A stretch of DNA of 23,470 bases, taken from the NCBI GenBank assembly GCA_036379295.1, contig DASVGY010000085.1, positions 1-23,470 on the forward strand, given 5' to 3'. The stretch is from Pseudopedobacter sp036379295 (GTDB lineage Bacteria; Bacteroidota; Bacteroidia; Sphingobacteriales; Sphingobacteriaceae). The notes under the pieces are model-generated. The model saw only the letters and a program-made list of their open reading frames with translations. It was not told the origin of the DNA and did no database searches. Numbering within the stretch: position 1 is the stretch's first letter; each line of letters begins with the position of its first letter. Positions 7,661 to 17,017 of this stretch are shown piece by piece. Made by a program: the position numbers and the translations under genes.

Positions 7661-7755
7661 TGAATTTTGATGGACTGAATTTTGATGGACTGAATGATGG
7701 AATAGATGAATAGTAAAAATGTATTTGTCTTTACTCTTTGTTCTTTACTCTTTAA
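7661..7755. repeat. Two short tandem repeats in the truB-ribF spacer
   Basis: A 15-bp unit TGAATTTTGATGGAC occurs twice in direct tandem (7661-7675, 7676-7690) with a decayed third start. Then a 14-bp unit beginning TCTTTACTCTTT occurs twice (7728-7741, 7742-7755). The 133-bp spacer has no gene and these repeats fill much of it. Confidence 0.85.
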
Positions 7756-7782
7756 TTCCTAATCCTTTCTACGAAAAAAACA

Positions 7783-8832
7783 ATGCAAATCTATCATCAC
7801 ATACAAGACTTTAAGCGCTTAAAAAATGCGGTGGTTACCATTGGCACTTTTGACGGAGTGCACTTAGGGCATCAGCAAATCATCAAAGAACTTGTTAAAA
7901 AATCTAGGCAAAACGGTGGCGAATCTGTTATTTTAACTTTCTTTCCGCATCCAAGGATGATTCTAAATCCCGAAAATCACTCCCTAAAGATGATCAACAC
8001 CATGGCAGAAAAAGCGAGTATCCTGCATCGTTTAGGTATTGATCATTTAATTATAACCCCCTTTACCCGGGATTTTTCTAATCTTAATCCCGAGGCTTAT
8101 ATTAAACAAGTTCTAATTGAACAAATTGGGATGAAGGAAATGGTGATAGGCTATGATCACCGTTATGGAAAAGATAGATCTGGCGGTTTAGCAGAATTAA
8201 AGCAATTCTCTGAAGTTTACGGTTATAGCCTTACGGAAATTGCAGAAGCCGATGTTCGGGATATTGCCGTTTCTTCTACAAGGATTAGAACTGCGCTAAA
8301 TTTGGGCGATGTAGATACCGCAAATGATTTGATGGGGCATCCGTTTACCCTTTCTGGCAAAGTAATTAAAGGCGACCAAATTGGCAGAACGCTTGGTTAC
8401 CCAACAGCTAATTTATTTATTGAGGAAAATTACAAATTAATACCTTCCGACGGGATTTATGCAGTCCGCGTTGAAATCTCCGAACCAAAAAACAAAAATC
8501 AAGAACTTTACAATCCGTACCAACCTACCAGTTCAACAAATTTAAAAACCGAATCTAAGATTTACCGGGGAATGGCTTACATTGGTCACCGGCCTACGAT
8601 AAACGGAATGAGCCAGAATATAGAGGTGAATATTTTTGATTTTGAAGGAGATATTTACCATCAAAATATAAAGATGGATTTCCTTCACTTTATCCGTAAT
8701 GATGTAAAGTTTGAAGGCCTAGAAAAACTTATCGAACAACTCGGACGAGATAAACTGGCAGCTTTAGCTTATTTTTCAAACAAAGAAAAACTGGACAAAA
8801 CCGTACAGTCTCGTCCAGTTTCAAATGACTGA
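7783..8832 (+). CDS. ribF: Bifunctional riboflavin kinase / FAD synthetase
   Basis: 349 residues. The enzyme phosphorylates riboflavin to FMN and adenylates FMN to FAD. The N-terminal FAD-synthetase (nucleotidyltransferase) domain shows GTFDGVHLGHQ (21-31) with the HxGH motif, FFPHPR (53-58) and SSTRIR (164-169). The C-terminal riboflavin-kinase domain has GRTLGYPTANL (201-211), GIYAV, and the catalytic glutamate E281 in NIEVNIFDF. Residues about 234-259 (rich in K, N, Q, P, S, T) form a polar insert between kinase strands that makes this protein longer than the usual ~310. It follows truB after a 133-bp repeat-bearing spacer. Its last codons overlap the terminator of the converging porP operon. 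Confidence 0.96.
   Translation: MQIYHHIQDFKRLKNAVVTIGTFDGVHLGHQQIIKELVKKSRQNGGESVILTFFPHPRMILNPENHSLKMINTMAEKASILHRLGIDHLIITPFTRDFSNLNPEAYIKQVLIEQIGMKEMVIGYDHRYGKDRSGGLAELKQFSEVYGYSLTEIAEADVRDIAVSSTRIRTALNLGDVDTANDLMGHPFTLSGKVIKGDQIGRTLGYPTANLFIEENYKLIPSDGIYAVRVEISEPKNKNQELYNPYQPTSSTNLKTESKIYRGMAYIGHRPTINGMSQNIEVNIFDFEGDIYHQNIKMDFLHFIRNDVKFEGLEKLIEQLGRDKLAALAYFSNKEKLDKTVQSRPVSND
8784..8821 (-). terminator. Terminator of the surface-protein/porP operon, inside the ribF coding end
   Basis: On the minus strand a perfect 9-bp stem (AAACTGGAC with GTCCAGTTT, at 8813-8821 and 8788-8796) encloses a 16-base loop and is followed by TTTTTCTTTG. It lies about 20 bases past the stop of the PorP/SprF gene, within the last 15 codons of ribF on the other strand. 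Confidence 0.72.
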
Positions 8833-8841
8833 GCTTAGTGA

Positions 8842-9822
8842 TTAATTTGCACTCGGTAAACTAAAAATCAAACTTATATCATGAGAAGAGTGTGCAATTG
8901 CTACTGTTTTATTTGCATTAAAGTTATAACAGTAACCAATTTTAATGTTGTTCTGTTTGCTCTTAACCTGATATTGGAACATCGGCCTAACTACAGATCT
9001 TGAGAAACCTTTGACATCTTTCTTATTTAAGCCCACACTTGGACTTTCATCCAACGATTGACGAAACCCTAAACCAAAACTAACCGTTTTTTTAAAACTT
9101 AAGAGCACATTCACGTCAACAGAGCTTAATCCTCCAAAATTGCTGATAAACAAAACATTAGGATGAAGAGAAATCCCACTATCATAGTACAAATTAACTC
9201 CCCCCAATAGATACATACTTATACTTCTGTAAGCAAGAGGAGTAGTTTTATCAAAATCTTCCTGGTTTTTGTATTTCGACAAGATATTATCAAATGAAGC
9301 TCCTAGATAATATTTATTAGAAAAGCTTGCTAAAAAGCCAAAACGGGCATTCAACCTACTGCTATAAAAGTTGCTTTGTGCCAGTGGGTCGTTATTTTCA
9401 GCGGTAATAGCTCCTACCAGGTTAATGTTGTATTGCTGAACGCCGAGACTCAAAGATGAGGATAAGGTTGTTTGTTCAGATACTTTTAAGTGGTACGCAT
9501 AGTTCATATAGCCTATCGTATAATTATCATTTCCAAACGCACTCCGCACCAAATTAAAGCCTATACCCGATTTAGCTTTTTCTAATAATAAATTTACTCC
9601 GGCAGAAACCACGTAGGCATTGTTGTTTTCTTGCTTCCCACCCAGCATCTGGTAATGTATATCTGCATCTAGTTTGTTATTTAAACCAGAAAAAGCTGGA
9701 TTTACAAAGGTTTTATCAAAAATAAACTGGCTACCTTGTAAATCTTCCTGAGCAAATAATGAACTATTTTTAGCAATAACTAACGTAAGGCTTAGTCCTA
9801 TAATTTTAGTGAATATTTTCAT
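8842..9822 (-). CDS. PorP/SprF family type IX secretion outer-membrane protein
   Basis: 326 residues. A signal peptide (hydrophobic 7-17, likely cut after SLFA near 24) leads into a beta-barrel-like protein with alternating amphipathic strands. The family hallmark NPAFSG is at 41-46. Known family members (SprF, PorP) sit in the outer membrane and are needed for secretion or cell-surface attachment of particular T9SS clients, notably type B (CHU_C) proteins encoded next door. Here it starts 14 bp after the stop of just such a protein, so it is very probably the dedicated partner. A terminator follows about 20 bases after its stop. Confidence 0.9.
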   Translation of the reverse strand: MKIFTKIIGLSLTLVIAKNSSLFAQEDLQGSQFIFDKTFVNPAFSGLNNKLDADIHYQMLGGKQENNNAYVVSAGVNLLLEKAKSGIGFNLVRSAFGNDNYTIGYMNYAYHLKVSEQTTLSSSLSLGVQQYNINLVGAITAENNDPLAQSNFYSSRLNARFGFLASFSNKYYLGASFDNILSKYKNQEDFDKTTPLAYRSISMYLLGGVNLYYDSGISLHPNVLFISNFGGLSSVDVNVLLSFKKTVSFGLGFRQSLDESPSVGLNKKDVKGFSRSVVRPMFQYQVKSKQNNIKIGYCYNFNANKTVAIAHSSHDISLIFSLPSAN

Positions 9823-9836
9823 TTCTGTTAATTTAA

Positions 9837-12800
9837 TTATTGATAAATAATTGAGAAACTACCCTTAAAAACTCTCTCCACGCCTTGTTTGTCTGTTACT
9901 TTTAAAATGTAGCCGTAAGAACCCATTGGCAGGTTATCTCCGTTCCAATCATTTTGATAATTAAGCTTCTGATATACTTTGTTGTAATTTTTATTATAAA
10001 CTAACAACGAATTAGCGACATAAAACTCATTTAGTCCTATAATCTTAAATACGTCATTAATACCATCGCCATTCGGGGTAAATAATGTTGGAATAATTAA
10101 TTTTGAATGGTCAAATCGAGGGTCTAAAACGGTAATAGTGATAGGATTTAGTTTGTTGTTTTCTAAACTAACATCGTTCTTGGCCGATACACCTCCATTG
10201 CCTAAACTTAACACACCTATCTTTTTAGGTTTTAACACAATGTTAAACTGTTTTTCTTCGCCCACGTTTAGCGTTGGAAAACTGGTGGACAATGTGCCAT
10301 CTATAAAGTTGTAGCTTAAGCCACCGTCTGCAGAAATATATTCAAAATTATTACTTAACGAGTCTGAAATGTTCACATTTAAGGCAACGTCGTTTCCTTT
10401 GTTTCTAATTGTGACCAGGTAATTGATGAGGTCATCCGAATTGATTTCATTTTTACCAATCTGATTAGTTACTTCAATATCAGTTTCTCCTTCTAAAATT
10501 AAGACTAATGGATTTTCTACCGAACCAACAATTTGATCAGACGATTGTAGCAGGTCATCTCCATTTGCCAACAATGCCACACTTTTAGCTGCAACAGTGA
10601 TTCCGTTTGTTTTAATTTTTCTGTTAGCGGCGTTAGTTTTCTTAGCTTCCGGTTTCAGCAATTGGGCAGTATAAAGCTTCTTATTAACTTTATCATAAAC
10701 CTTTACTACAATTGGTTTTCCTTCGTCAGATGCATTGCTGGCAACTGGTAAAAAACCTACGGAAGCACCGTTTGGCAATTCGGTTTGGTTTACGATGTTT
10801 ACCAACTTATCATCTATATAAAGATAAATTTCATAGCGGTTATCCGCATTGTTAACAATAGTACCTCCCTGGTTAATTACCGATGTAACCGACATACTAT
10901 TTTCAAAAGCCCCACCATCAACTACCAAATCATTAAATATTGTACTTCCGATAGAAGAATGACTGTTATTTACAATCTGCGGTAACGAGGCATTGTAAAC
11001 AGGAACTGTTGCGAAATTATTTGAAAGGCTAACAACAGCAGGATTGTATGGAATGATAGGAATAAGTAGGTTATCTTGACTGGTAAACAGGCGGTAACCT
11101 TTCCCTGGCCGCAAGTATTTCAAACTACCTTCCCAACTTTTTGTAGTCGCATTATAGCTAGTAAACTCATCCTGGCTTACCAGTTTCAAACCATCTTCCG
11201 GATTAAAGTTTTTGAAATAGTTACTTACCTCCATGTTCATTGGCATTGGGTAACCTATCCAATTCCATCCTTTATTTAGTTTTACATTGGCATAATCACT
11301 AATAAAGTTCCCTAAAACCTTGATGGTATCTGTTTTGCTCACATTTAGCATGTAACTAGATGAAAGCTGCAAACTGTCCAGGTTACCTACCCATCCTATG
11401 CTGCTCGAAAACTGACTGAAACTGTTATTATCGTTTAAAGATTTAATTACATCTCCCTCACTTGATTTTAAAGTGCCTAAAATATTTTTAATACTTAGGT
11501 CTTTTGTTTTCACATCTAAAGAGAACCAATTCCATCCCTGTTTTAATGGAATGGTTTGATAAACACCTTCGGGATGCACAATAAGCGGATTTGATAAATT
11601 ACCAATCAAACTGTTAGAAAAGAAGGCAATGCGCTCTTTGGATTGATATTCGATGCCTGGAAACGCATCCCACAACCTAAAACTCAAATTTTCTGAAGCA
11701 CTACTGTTGGAATACGCCGTCAGAAAGGCGACGTATTTTTTCTGCACTGCATCATACTGGATATTTCCAACCCCACGCACTTGGTTGCCAACAAATACCG
11801 CAATTTTATCCTTGATATCTTTTGAAGTGAGCGTATCTGATTGGTTAACACTAAACTGAAGTGTTAAGCCCATATTGTATTTATAATTTGCAGGGTTAAC
11901 TGTCCAGTTTGGCTGTTCTTTATAAACATTCACTGTTATATATAAAAACTGGACTTTGTTATCAACTTTGGCAATTACGGTATCGGTATAAATGCCCGTA
12001 TTCAAGTTCTTACTTACCGCAAAATCAAGATTAATATCCGCCTGAGGAAGAATTTTTCCGGATGTAAGCGAAGGAACTAACCAAGATGGATATTTACTAA
12101 GTTCAAAGTTCTGATTAAGCGCAGATTTGTTAGTCAGCTTTGCACTAAAAGTACTTTGTACATTTTCAGTTGCATCAACCACCACGCTAGAAGGATTCCA
12201 ATATACCGAGCTTTTGTTGACTACAAAACTCCATTTAATGGTATCTGTTACGGTATTTCCGTTTACATCAACCAAATTAGCAAGGCTTGCAGTTAACTCA
12301 TTATTCTCATACGTATTCAGTGTATTTTCGTCTAGGGGCCTCAGTTCAAAATTTCTGCCATCGCCAATCACTTTAACTGGAATTTCTGTTCCGCTGGCTT
12401 TGTCTATAAGTTTTGCAGTAATTGGCTTTGCAGCATTATCAAACACGATATCCTTATTAAAAGTAACACCAATAATATCCGATGACGTAAGAATTCCATT
12501 TTTAGGACTTGGCAAACCAAAAGCCACTGCCGACTGCCTATCTATTTTACCTGTATAAACCGGGGAATAATTTACATCCACACCCTCACAAACTGCAATT
12601 GCTCTTACCTGATAATTACCATCTGGCAAACCGCTTACATCAAAAGCATAATCATAATATTTATCTTTTAACTCTGATTTTGGGAAAGTAGCGGCAGTTG
12701 TCCACTGTGTATTCTCAAAATCAGTATTTAACTTACGATACTCCAGACCTACGGTTGTTAAAGGCGAAGCAGCAGATGCATCGTATTTACTAAAAGCCAC

Positions 12801-15800
12801 AAATAATCTATCCGCGTTAGATTGATTTACTACCCAATTATCACCTGGGATAAACAAATCTACAGCACTGCATTTATTTTGGAAATAAGCATTTAGTTTC
12901 ACCACTGGTTTGGCTAGGTTAGTTCCATCTACATCTTCTAAAGTTCGATCACAGCTGGAATAAATCACTAAGGAAAGGCTATCATAAGAGCTGGAAAGCG
13001 GACCTCTGCTTACTTCTACCGGTAGCTTAAAACTTTTGCCTGTTGGGATATAAAATACAGCATCTCCATTGGTTACATCCTGGCCACCAACAGTCACCTT
13101 AGCACCAAATGGATTGCTAGCAGGATCTAATTTTACCGCATATTCTACCGCTTCGTCACTTTCGCTACGGTTTGAAATAGCTATTTCGAATTTTGCAGTC
13201 TGGTCTGATGGAACGTTACGCTGTTCGTTTGTACCAATCACTTGTATTGCAGGTAAATGCCTGTATTGCGTGTTATCCTCGTGTGGACAACTGGACGAAC
13301 CTGATAAAGTTTGAAAAATTGGCGTACCGTAGTTTGGGTCTTCACGTAAGTTTACAGAAAAGAAATCGCCCACATCATTATCCTCCAAATGATAGGTTGT
13401 TGTTACTGTTTTTTGGCTTTGATCCGAATTATCTTTCACACTAGAGAACCTAAACTTGGCCATTGCGCCTACAATATTACTATTGAAATCACCAGCTGTG
13501 GTTTCGAAAGCTCCTCCAACTTCGGCATTTAAATAACCAGAAACCGTGATGGTTGTATCTCTTAAACTATCGGTAGAAAAACTATTATCATAAATGGCTC
13601 CTGCGCTAAATGAGATGTTACCATTTACCACTCCATCAATTCCATCAGGTAACTTTCTTTCTTTGGCTTTAACTCTGGTTAGTGCATTATTAGCAAGCGC
13701 TGCTTGCCAGGCATCAATATTTGCTTTGTTTTCTCCTTGTTCTTGAAACATTTTTGCCAAAGCATCATTTGAAATACTTTTATCCCCGGCTTTACGTTTC
13801 TGCACAGCCTTTTCGTAGGTGCTTCTGGAAATACTGTAAAGTGTTTCTAGTTGCGGGACAATTGTGTTTTTAATTTGATGTTCTGTATATAAAAACGTGG
13901 TATTAAAGCCATTATAATCTATCGCTAAAGAAGTATCTCTTTTGATGTCCTTTTTTTCAGCATCATAATCTATCACATCGGTTAAAGCATATATCATGTT
14001 TAAAGAGGCACCTACATAAACATCCCCATCATGACCCACTAAACTTTCATCGCTGGAAGTGGAAAAGCTTTCATCAAAAGTTGTAGTAACTGTTAATGTT
14101 TTAGAACTATTTCTATCTGCTCCGCCATCAACTGATGCGTTAAACCGTACCGCAGCACCAGTTTTACCAGCGAAAGGAATGTTAACACCGGCACCAACTT
14201 TTAAATCTGTATAAACCTCTGCTCCACCGCCAAAGCTTAGCGCTGCTGTTCTGGTAGTTGAAATACTGGTCCCTTTTTGTATAGTTGCAAAAGAATTATC
14301 GCCTGGCGGGTCATGCAATACAAATAATGGTATTGCCGGAGTTTTGGTAACAAAGGTTGAGTTTCTGGGTCTTTGCCCTAACACCACCACATTGAAGTTC
14401 TTTGAGGTTTCTCTGGCTCCCACCTTTGCTACAATTTGGATAGATTTTTCAAAAGGAGCTTCTAAAACTGGTTTTCCAACGTTTAAACGGTACTTTACAA
14501 CGCCGGTAGAATCAAGCATAAAATCTTGCCTGCTTACAATATCAGATATGTTATCAAAAATAAAAACACGACCCGTATCTAAATCACAGTTATACGTTAT
14601 TCCTCTGTAGCTATAAGTCTCTTGTATTTTTATGTTTACAATAGGCTTATCATTCTGTTCCAATAATAGCTTATTTTTTCCGGCGCTTGCAAAAAATACT
14701 GAATCAGTAAATATCGGATTGTCGTTATTTATTTTAAGCCGAAGGTTATTGTAATAGATAAATGACAAATTGTGCAATGGCGCAGTTTTGATAACAGAAT
14801 CTTTAAAAACAGTATCTTGCCTTGTTGGAGTGATTTGCTTAATACTTGCATATCTTACAGAATCTACAATGGTATCTCTGGCGGAAAGATTAGCTTCCAA
14901 GAGCGTATAATTCTGTTTAAAATACTCTAATTTGTTAGAATTAATTATAGGCTGCCCCTGGGCATCTTTTTCTTTGATTAAAGAAACTTGTGCCTGATAC
15001 GTTGTTGCAGGTAATATTAAATTTATAACCCCCCTTTCGGTTTGGTTGGGATGTGGAGTATTTTGAAAATCCGCAGATCTAATTGTAAACTTCTGGTTGT
15101 ACTTTATACTTGCCCCGGTTGAAGTTACACCATTACTTTTTGAATTAACAATTACATTTACGTTTTCACCGATAGGTGCATCACAACTGGCAGCTACTTT
15201 TATTTGAAGCGTATCTGTCTTGGTATCTTCAAAATCAATATTATTTACTAGAGAATTTACTAAAATATTTCTTACAGGATTTGTTGTTGCTGGAACAAAA
15301 ATTGGATGGTCTTTAAACTTTAGCTCCACACTATGATTTCCAGACTGTAACACGGAGACGCTGTAAGATCCATCGGCCTTACTTAGTACATTACTGTTTT
15401 TTCCATCTAGCCAAACCTCTGCACCCTCTAATGGCAATTTAATGGCTACATTATTAGAATCGGTTATAGCCGTAAAATAGACGTTACCACTAATTGCCAA
15501 AGATGCCGTATCAGTAAAGTTGATATTCTTGAGGTTATAATCGTCTAATACTAACTTTCTGAACAGAGAATCAGGGTCAAAACGTTTTTTATTGTAGCCC
15601 GGAAACGTGGGTTTTAGGCAATACTCTGCCTCATCAGCATAATAGATGTCGGGGATTTCATAATAGCCGTCTGGACCAGTCACAGCAGAATAATGATAAA
15701 CGGAATCTAATCCTCCAGAACCATCTGCCAATTTGGTTTTAGAGAACGCATTAATGATTACCCCCTCTACGCCAGCATTAGTTCTTCCTTTAACATACCC

Positions 15801-16889
15801 GCTAAGTTTACCGTTTGGTAGTGATTTTCCAGTCGTTGCTTTAGTTCTAAAAGCGCTTACATCCAATCCTGATTCATTATCTGAAACAAGGCCGAGTGTG
15901 TAGGTATAAAATTTCCCAGGCACTACCTCACTATCATTATAGGTTTTAGCGGTTTTAGATAAGTCGGTTAATAAATCGCCGTTTCGATAAAGGTTAATAG
16001 CATCCACTCCTTTTATGGTATTGAATGCTGGCCAAGATAGTTTGATCACGTTTCGTTGATCGAGGGTTGCAGCTAATTGCCCGGTTATAGTAACACTTTC
16101 AGAAACTACCGCATCTTCGCTAGCATCGGATGCCCGATTCCACGTTGTTGGTGCCGAATCTGAAAGCAAGGTTTTAATGCTATATTTATAATTTCCTAAA
16201 GGTAAATCAGTATAATCTATAAAATTAAAATTATCACCTGCAATATTTGCAACAATCGTTTTGCTGTTGTCTGGTGCAATTCTTATAATTTGATAGGCAA
16301 GTTTCTCATTGCTATATCCCGACCCTTTTTCCCAGCTTACCACAGGTCGAAGTCTTCCAGCAACGATATCGGCAAAATAGGAGGTTTTAATGTTTTTTGG
16401 TGCCCTAAGCTTCGCAGTTTTCCCGTTGAACCCTTGAAGGTAATATTTCCTATCGCACCCGGTACCCGTTTTTCCCCATTGGAATTTTATATTGATAATA
16501 TAGTCTCTAGATGGGCCAATGTCGCCTAGAGTTTTACTGCCGCTTTGGCCACCTGCATTACCGGGATTGAGCACAAAAATACCCGATAATTCTCCTCCAG
16601 TACTTTCACCTATTATACCTATCCTGTGATAAACAGTTCCACTAGATGTACAGCCTCCCGTATTTACATCTATGTTTTGCCATTGTAGTTCGATATTCCC
16701 CTCAGTTATATCGGTTTTATTATTTATAAAAATTCCACCTTGTATTCCAGATCCCTCCTCCTCTACGGACATAAAGCCTTGGGCAAAGAGGTTACCAGAG
16801 AAAAGCAATAAAAAAATCAATTTAAAAATGCCAAAGTATACGCTTCTGCTTTTTGATGGCCTTTTAAGAGAAAGTAAATTTGTTTTCAT
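9837..16889 (-). CDS. Giant multidomain T9SS type B surface protein with CHU_C (gliding-motility-type) C-terminal domain
   Basis: 2350 residues. A signal peptide with a hydrophobic core at about 20-32 ends near LFA/Q (36/37). Approximate order: a unique N-terminal part; two fibronectin-III-like domains (about 160-260 and 265-350); two carboxypeptidase-regulatory-like beta domains (about 363-450 and 463-550); an unrecognised middle (about 870-1200) with glycine-rich strands and a helical stretch; a SbsA/Big_5-like Ig domain (about 1453-1555); a BACON-like domain (about 1563-1653); two GWNW motifs (near 1783 and 1875); a DUF11-like domain (about 2136-2260); and CHU_C (about 2263-2350) starting IPTLFTPNGDGINDVF. 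CHU_C is a known T9SS type B export signal, so the protein is expected to be exported to the cell surface or medium. Its role (adhesin, motility adhesin or other) cannot be read from the sequence; no catalytic domain is obvious. Its partner porP follows in the same operon. Confidence 0.88.
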   Translation of the reverse strand: MKTNLLSLKRPSKSRSVYFGIFKLIFLLLFSGNLFAQGFMSVEEEGSGIQGGIFINNKTDITEGNIELQWQNIDVNTGGCTSSGTVYHRIGIIGESTGGELSGIFVLNPGNAGGQSGSKTLGDIGPSRDYIINIKFQWGKTGTGCDRKYYLQGFNGKTAKLRAPKNIKTSYFADIVAGRLRPVVSWEKGSGYSNEKLAYQIIRIAPDNSKTIVANIAGDNFNFIDYTDLPLGNYKYSIKTLLSDSAPTTWNRASDASEDAVVSESVTITGQLAATLDQRNVIKLSWPAFNTIKGVDAINLYRNGDLLTDLSKTAKTYNDSEVVPGKFYTYTLGLVSDNESGLDVSAFRTKATTGKSLPNGKLSGYVKGRTNAGVEGVIINAFSKTKLADGSGGLDSVYHYSAVTGPDGYYEIPDIYYADEAEYCLKPTFPGYNKKRFDPDSLFRKLVLDDYNLKNINFTDTASLAISGNVYFTAITDSNNVAIKLPLEGAEVWLDGKNSNVLSKADGSYSVSVLQSGNHSVELKFKDHPIFVPATTNPVRNILVNSLVNNIDFEDTKTDTLQIKVAASCDAPIGENVNVIVNSKSNGVTSTGASIKYNQKFTIRSADFQNTPHPNQTERGVINLILPATTYQAQVSLIKEKDAQGQPIINSNKLEYFKQNYTLLEANLSARDTIVDSVRYASIKQITPTRQDTVFKDSVIKTAPLHNLSFIYYNNLRLKINNDNPIFTDSVFFASAGKNKLLLEQNDKPIVNIKIQETYSYRGITYNCDLDTGRVFIFDNISDIVSRQDFMLDSTGVVKYRLNVGKPVLEAPFEKSIQIVAKVGARETSKNFNVVVLGQRPRNSTFVTKTPAIPLFVLHDPPGDNSFATIQKGTSISTTRTAALSFGGGAEVYTDLKVGAGVNIPFAGKTGAAVRFNASVDGGADRNSSKTLTVTTTFDESFSTSSDESLVGHDGDVYVGASLNMIYALTDVIDYDAEKKDIKRDTSLAIDYNGFNTTFLYTEHQIKNTIVPQLETLYSISRSTYEKAVQKRKAGDKSISNDALAKMFQEQGENKANIDAWQAALANNALTRVKAKERKLPDGIDGVVNGNISFSAGAIYDNSFSTDSLRDTTITVSGYLNAEVGGAFETTAGDFNSNIVGAMAKFRFSSVKDNSDQSQKTVTTTYHLEDNDVGDFFSVNLREDPNYGTPIFQTLSGSSSCPHEDNTQYRHLPAIQVIGTNEQRNVPSDQTAKFEIAISNRSESDEAVEYAVKLDPASNPFGAKVTVGGQDVTNGDAVFYIPTGKSFKLPVEVSRGPLSSSYDSLSLVIYSSCDRTLEDVDGTNLAKPVVKLNAYFQNKCSAVDLFIPGDNWVVNQSNADRLFVAFSKYDASAASPLTTVGLEYRKLNTDFENTQWTTAATFPKSELKDKYYDYAFDVSGLPDGNYQVRAIAVCEGVDVNYSPVYTGKIDRQSAVAFGLPSPKNGILTSSDIIGVTFNKDIVFDNAAKPITAKLIDKASGTEIPVKVIGDGRNFELRPLDENTLNTYENNELTASLANLVDVNGNTVTDTIKWSFVVNKSSVYWNPSSVVVDATENVQSTFSAKLTNKSALNQNFELSKYPSWLVPSLTSGKILPQADINLDFAVSKNLNTGIYTDTVIAKVDNKVQFLYITVNVYKEQPNWTVNPANYKYNMGLTLQFSVNQSDTLTSKDIKDKIAVFVGNQVRGVGNIQYDAVQKKYVAFLTAYSNSSASENLSFRLWDAFPGIEYQSKERIAFFSNSLIGNLSNPLIVHPEGVYQTIPLKQGWNWFSLDVKTKDLSIKNILGTLKSSEGDVIKSLNDNNSFSQFSSSIGWVGNLDSLQLSSSYMLNVSKTDTIKVLGNFISDYANVKLNKGWNWIGYPMPMNMEVSNYFKNFNPEDGLKLVSQDEFTSYNATTKSWEGSLKYLRPGKGYRLFTSQDNLLIPIIPYNPAVVSLSNNFATVPVYNASLPQIVNNSHSSIGSTIFNDLVVDGGAFENSMSVTSVINQGGTIVNNADNRYEIYLYIDDKLVNIVNQTELPNGASVGFLPVASNASDEGKPIVVKVYDKVNKKLYTAQLLKPEAKKTNAANRKIKTNGITVAAKSVALLANGDDLLQSSDQIVGSVENPLVLILEGETDIEVTNQIGKNEINSDDLINYLVTIRNKGNDVALNVNISDSLSNNFEYISADGGLSYNFIDGTLSTSFPTLNVGEEKQFNIVLKPKKIGVLSLGNGGVSAKNDVSLENNKLNPITITVLDPRFDHSKLIIPTLFTPNGDGINDVFKIIGLNEFYVANSLLVYNKNYNKVYQKLNYQNDWNGDNLPMGSYGYILKVTDKQGVERVFKGSFSIIYQ

Positions 16890-16996
16890 GCAATAAATAA
16901 TTAAAATGTTAGCTTTTCCACATTTAATAAAAAGGTCTGTTTATTTGCTAATTAACTTTAAAGAAATACAAATGGAGACAATTATTCAAAACCTAT

Positions 16997-17017
16997 CAAT
17001 AGCTGAATCAGCTATTG
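16997..17017. promoter_or_regulatory. 21-bp perfect dyad, candidate operator
   Basis: CAATAGCTGA (16997-17006) and TCAGCTATTG (17008-17017) are exact inverse complements around a single centre base. Neither side is followed by a T-run of the terminator kind. Its length and symmetry fit a site for a dimeric regulator. It lies about 108 bp upstream of the giant-protein start and about 250 bp upstream of the LuxR-type gene. Confidence 0.5.

Noticed and set aside
12127..12558. An open frame of about 143 codons on the + strand, within the giant gene
   Set aside because: It is antisense to an obviously coding frame with recognisable domains; its protein has no recognisable features. The same holds for the other + strand frames between 10.7 and 16.9 kb.
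16997..17017. The 21-bp dyad as a transcription terminator
   Set aside because: Neither side has a run of T's next to the stem in its direction of reading, and it sits between two divergent starts where no terminator is needed.
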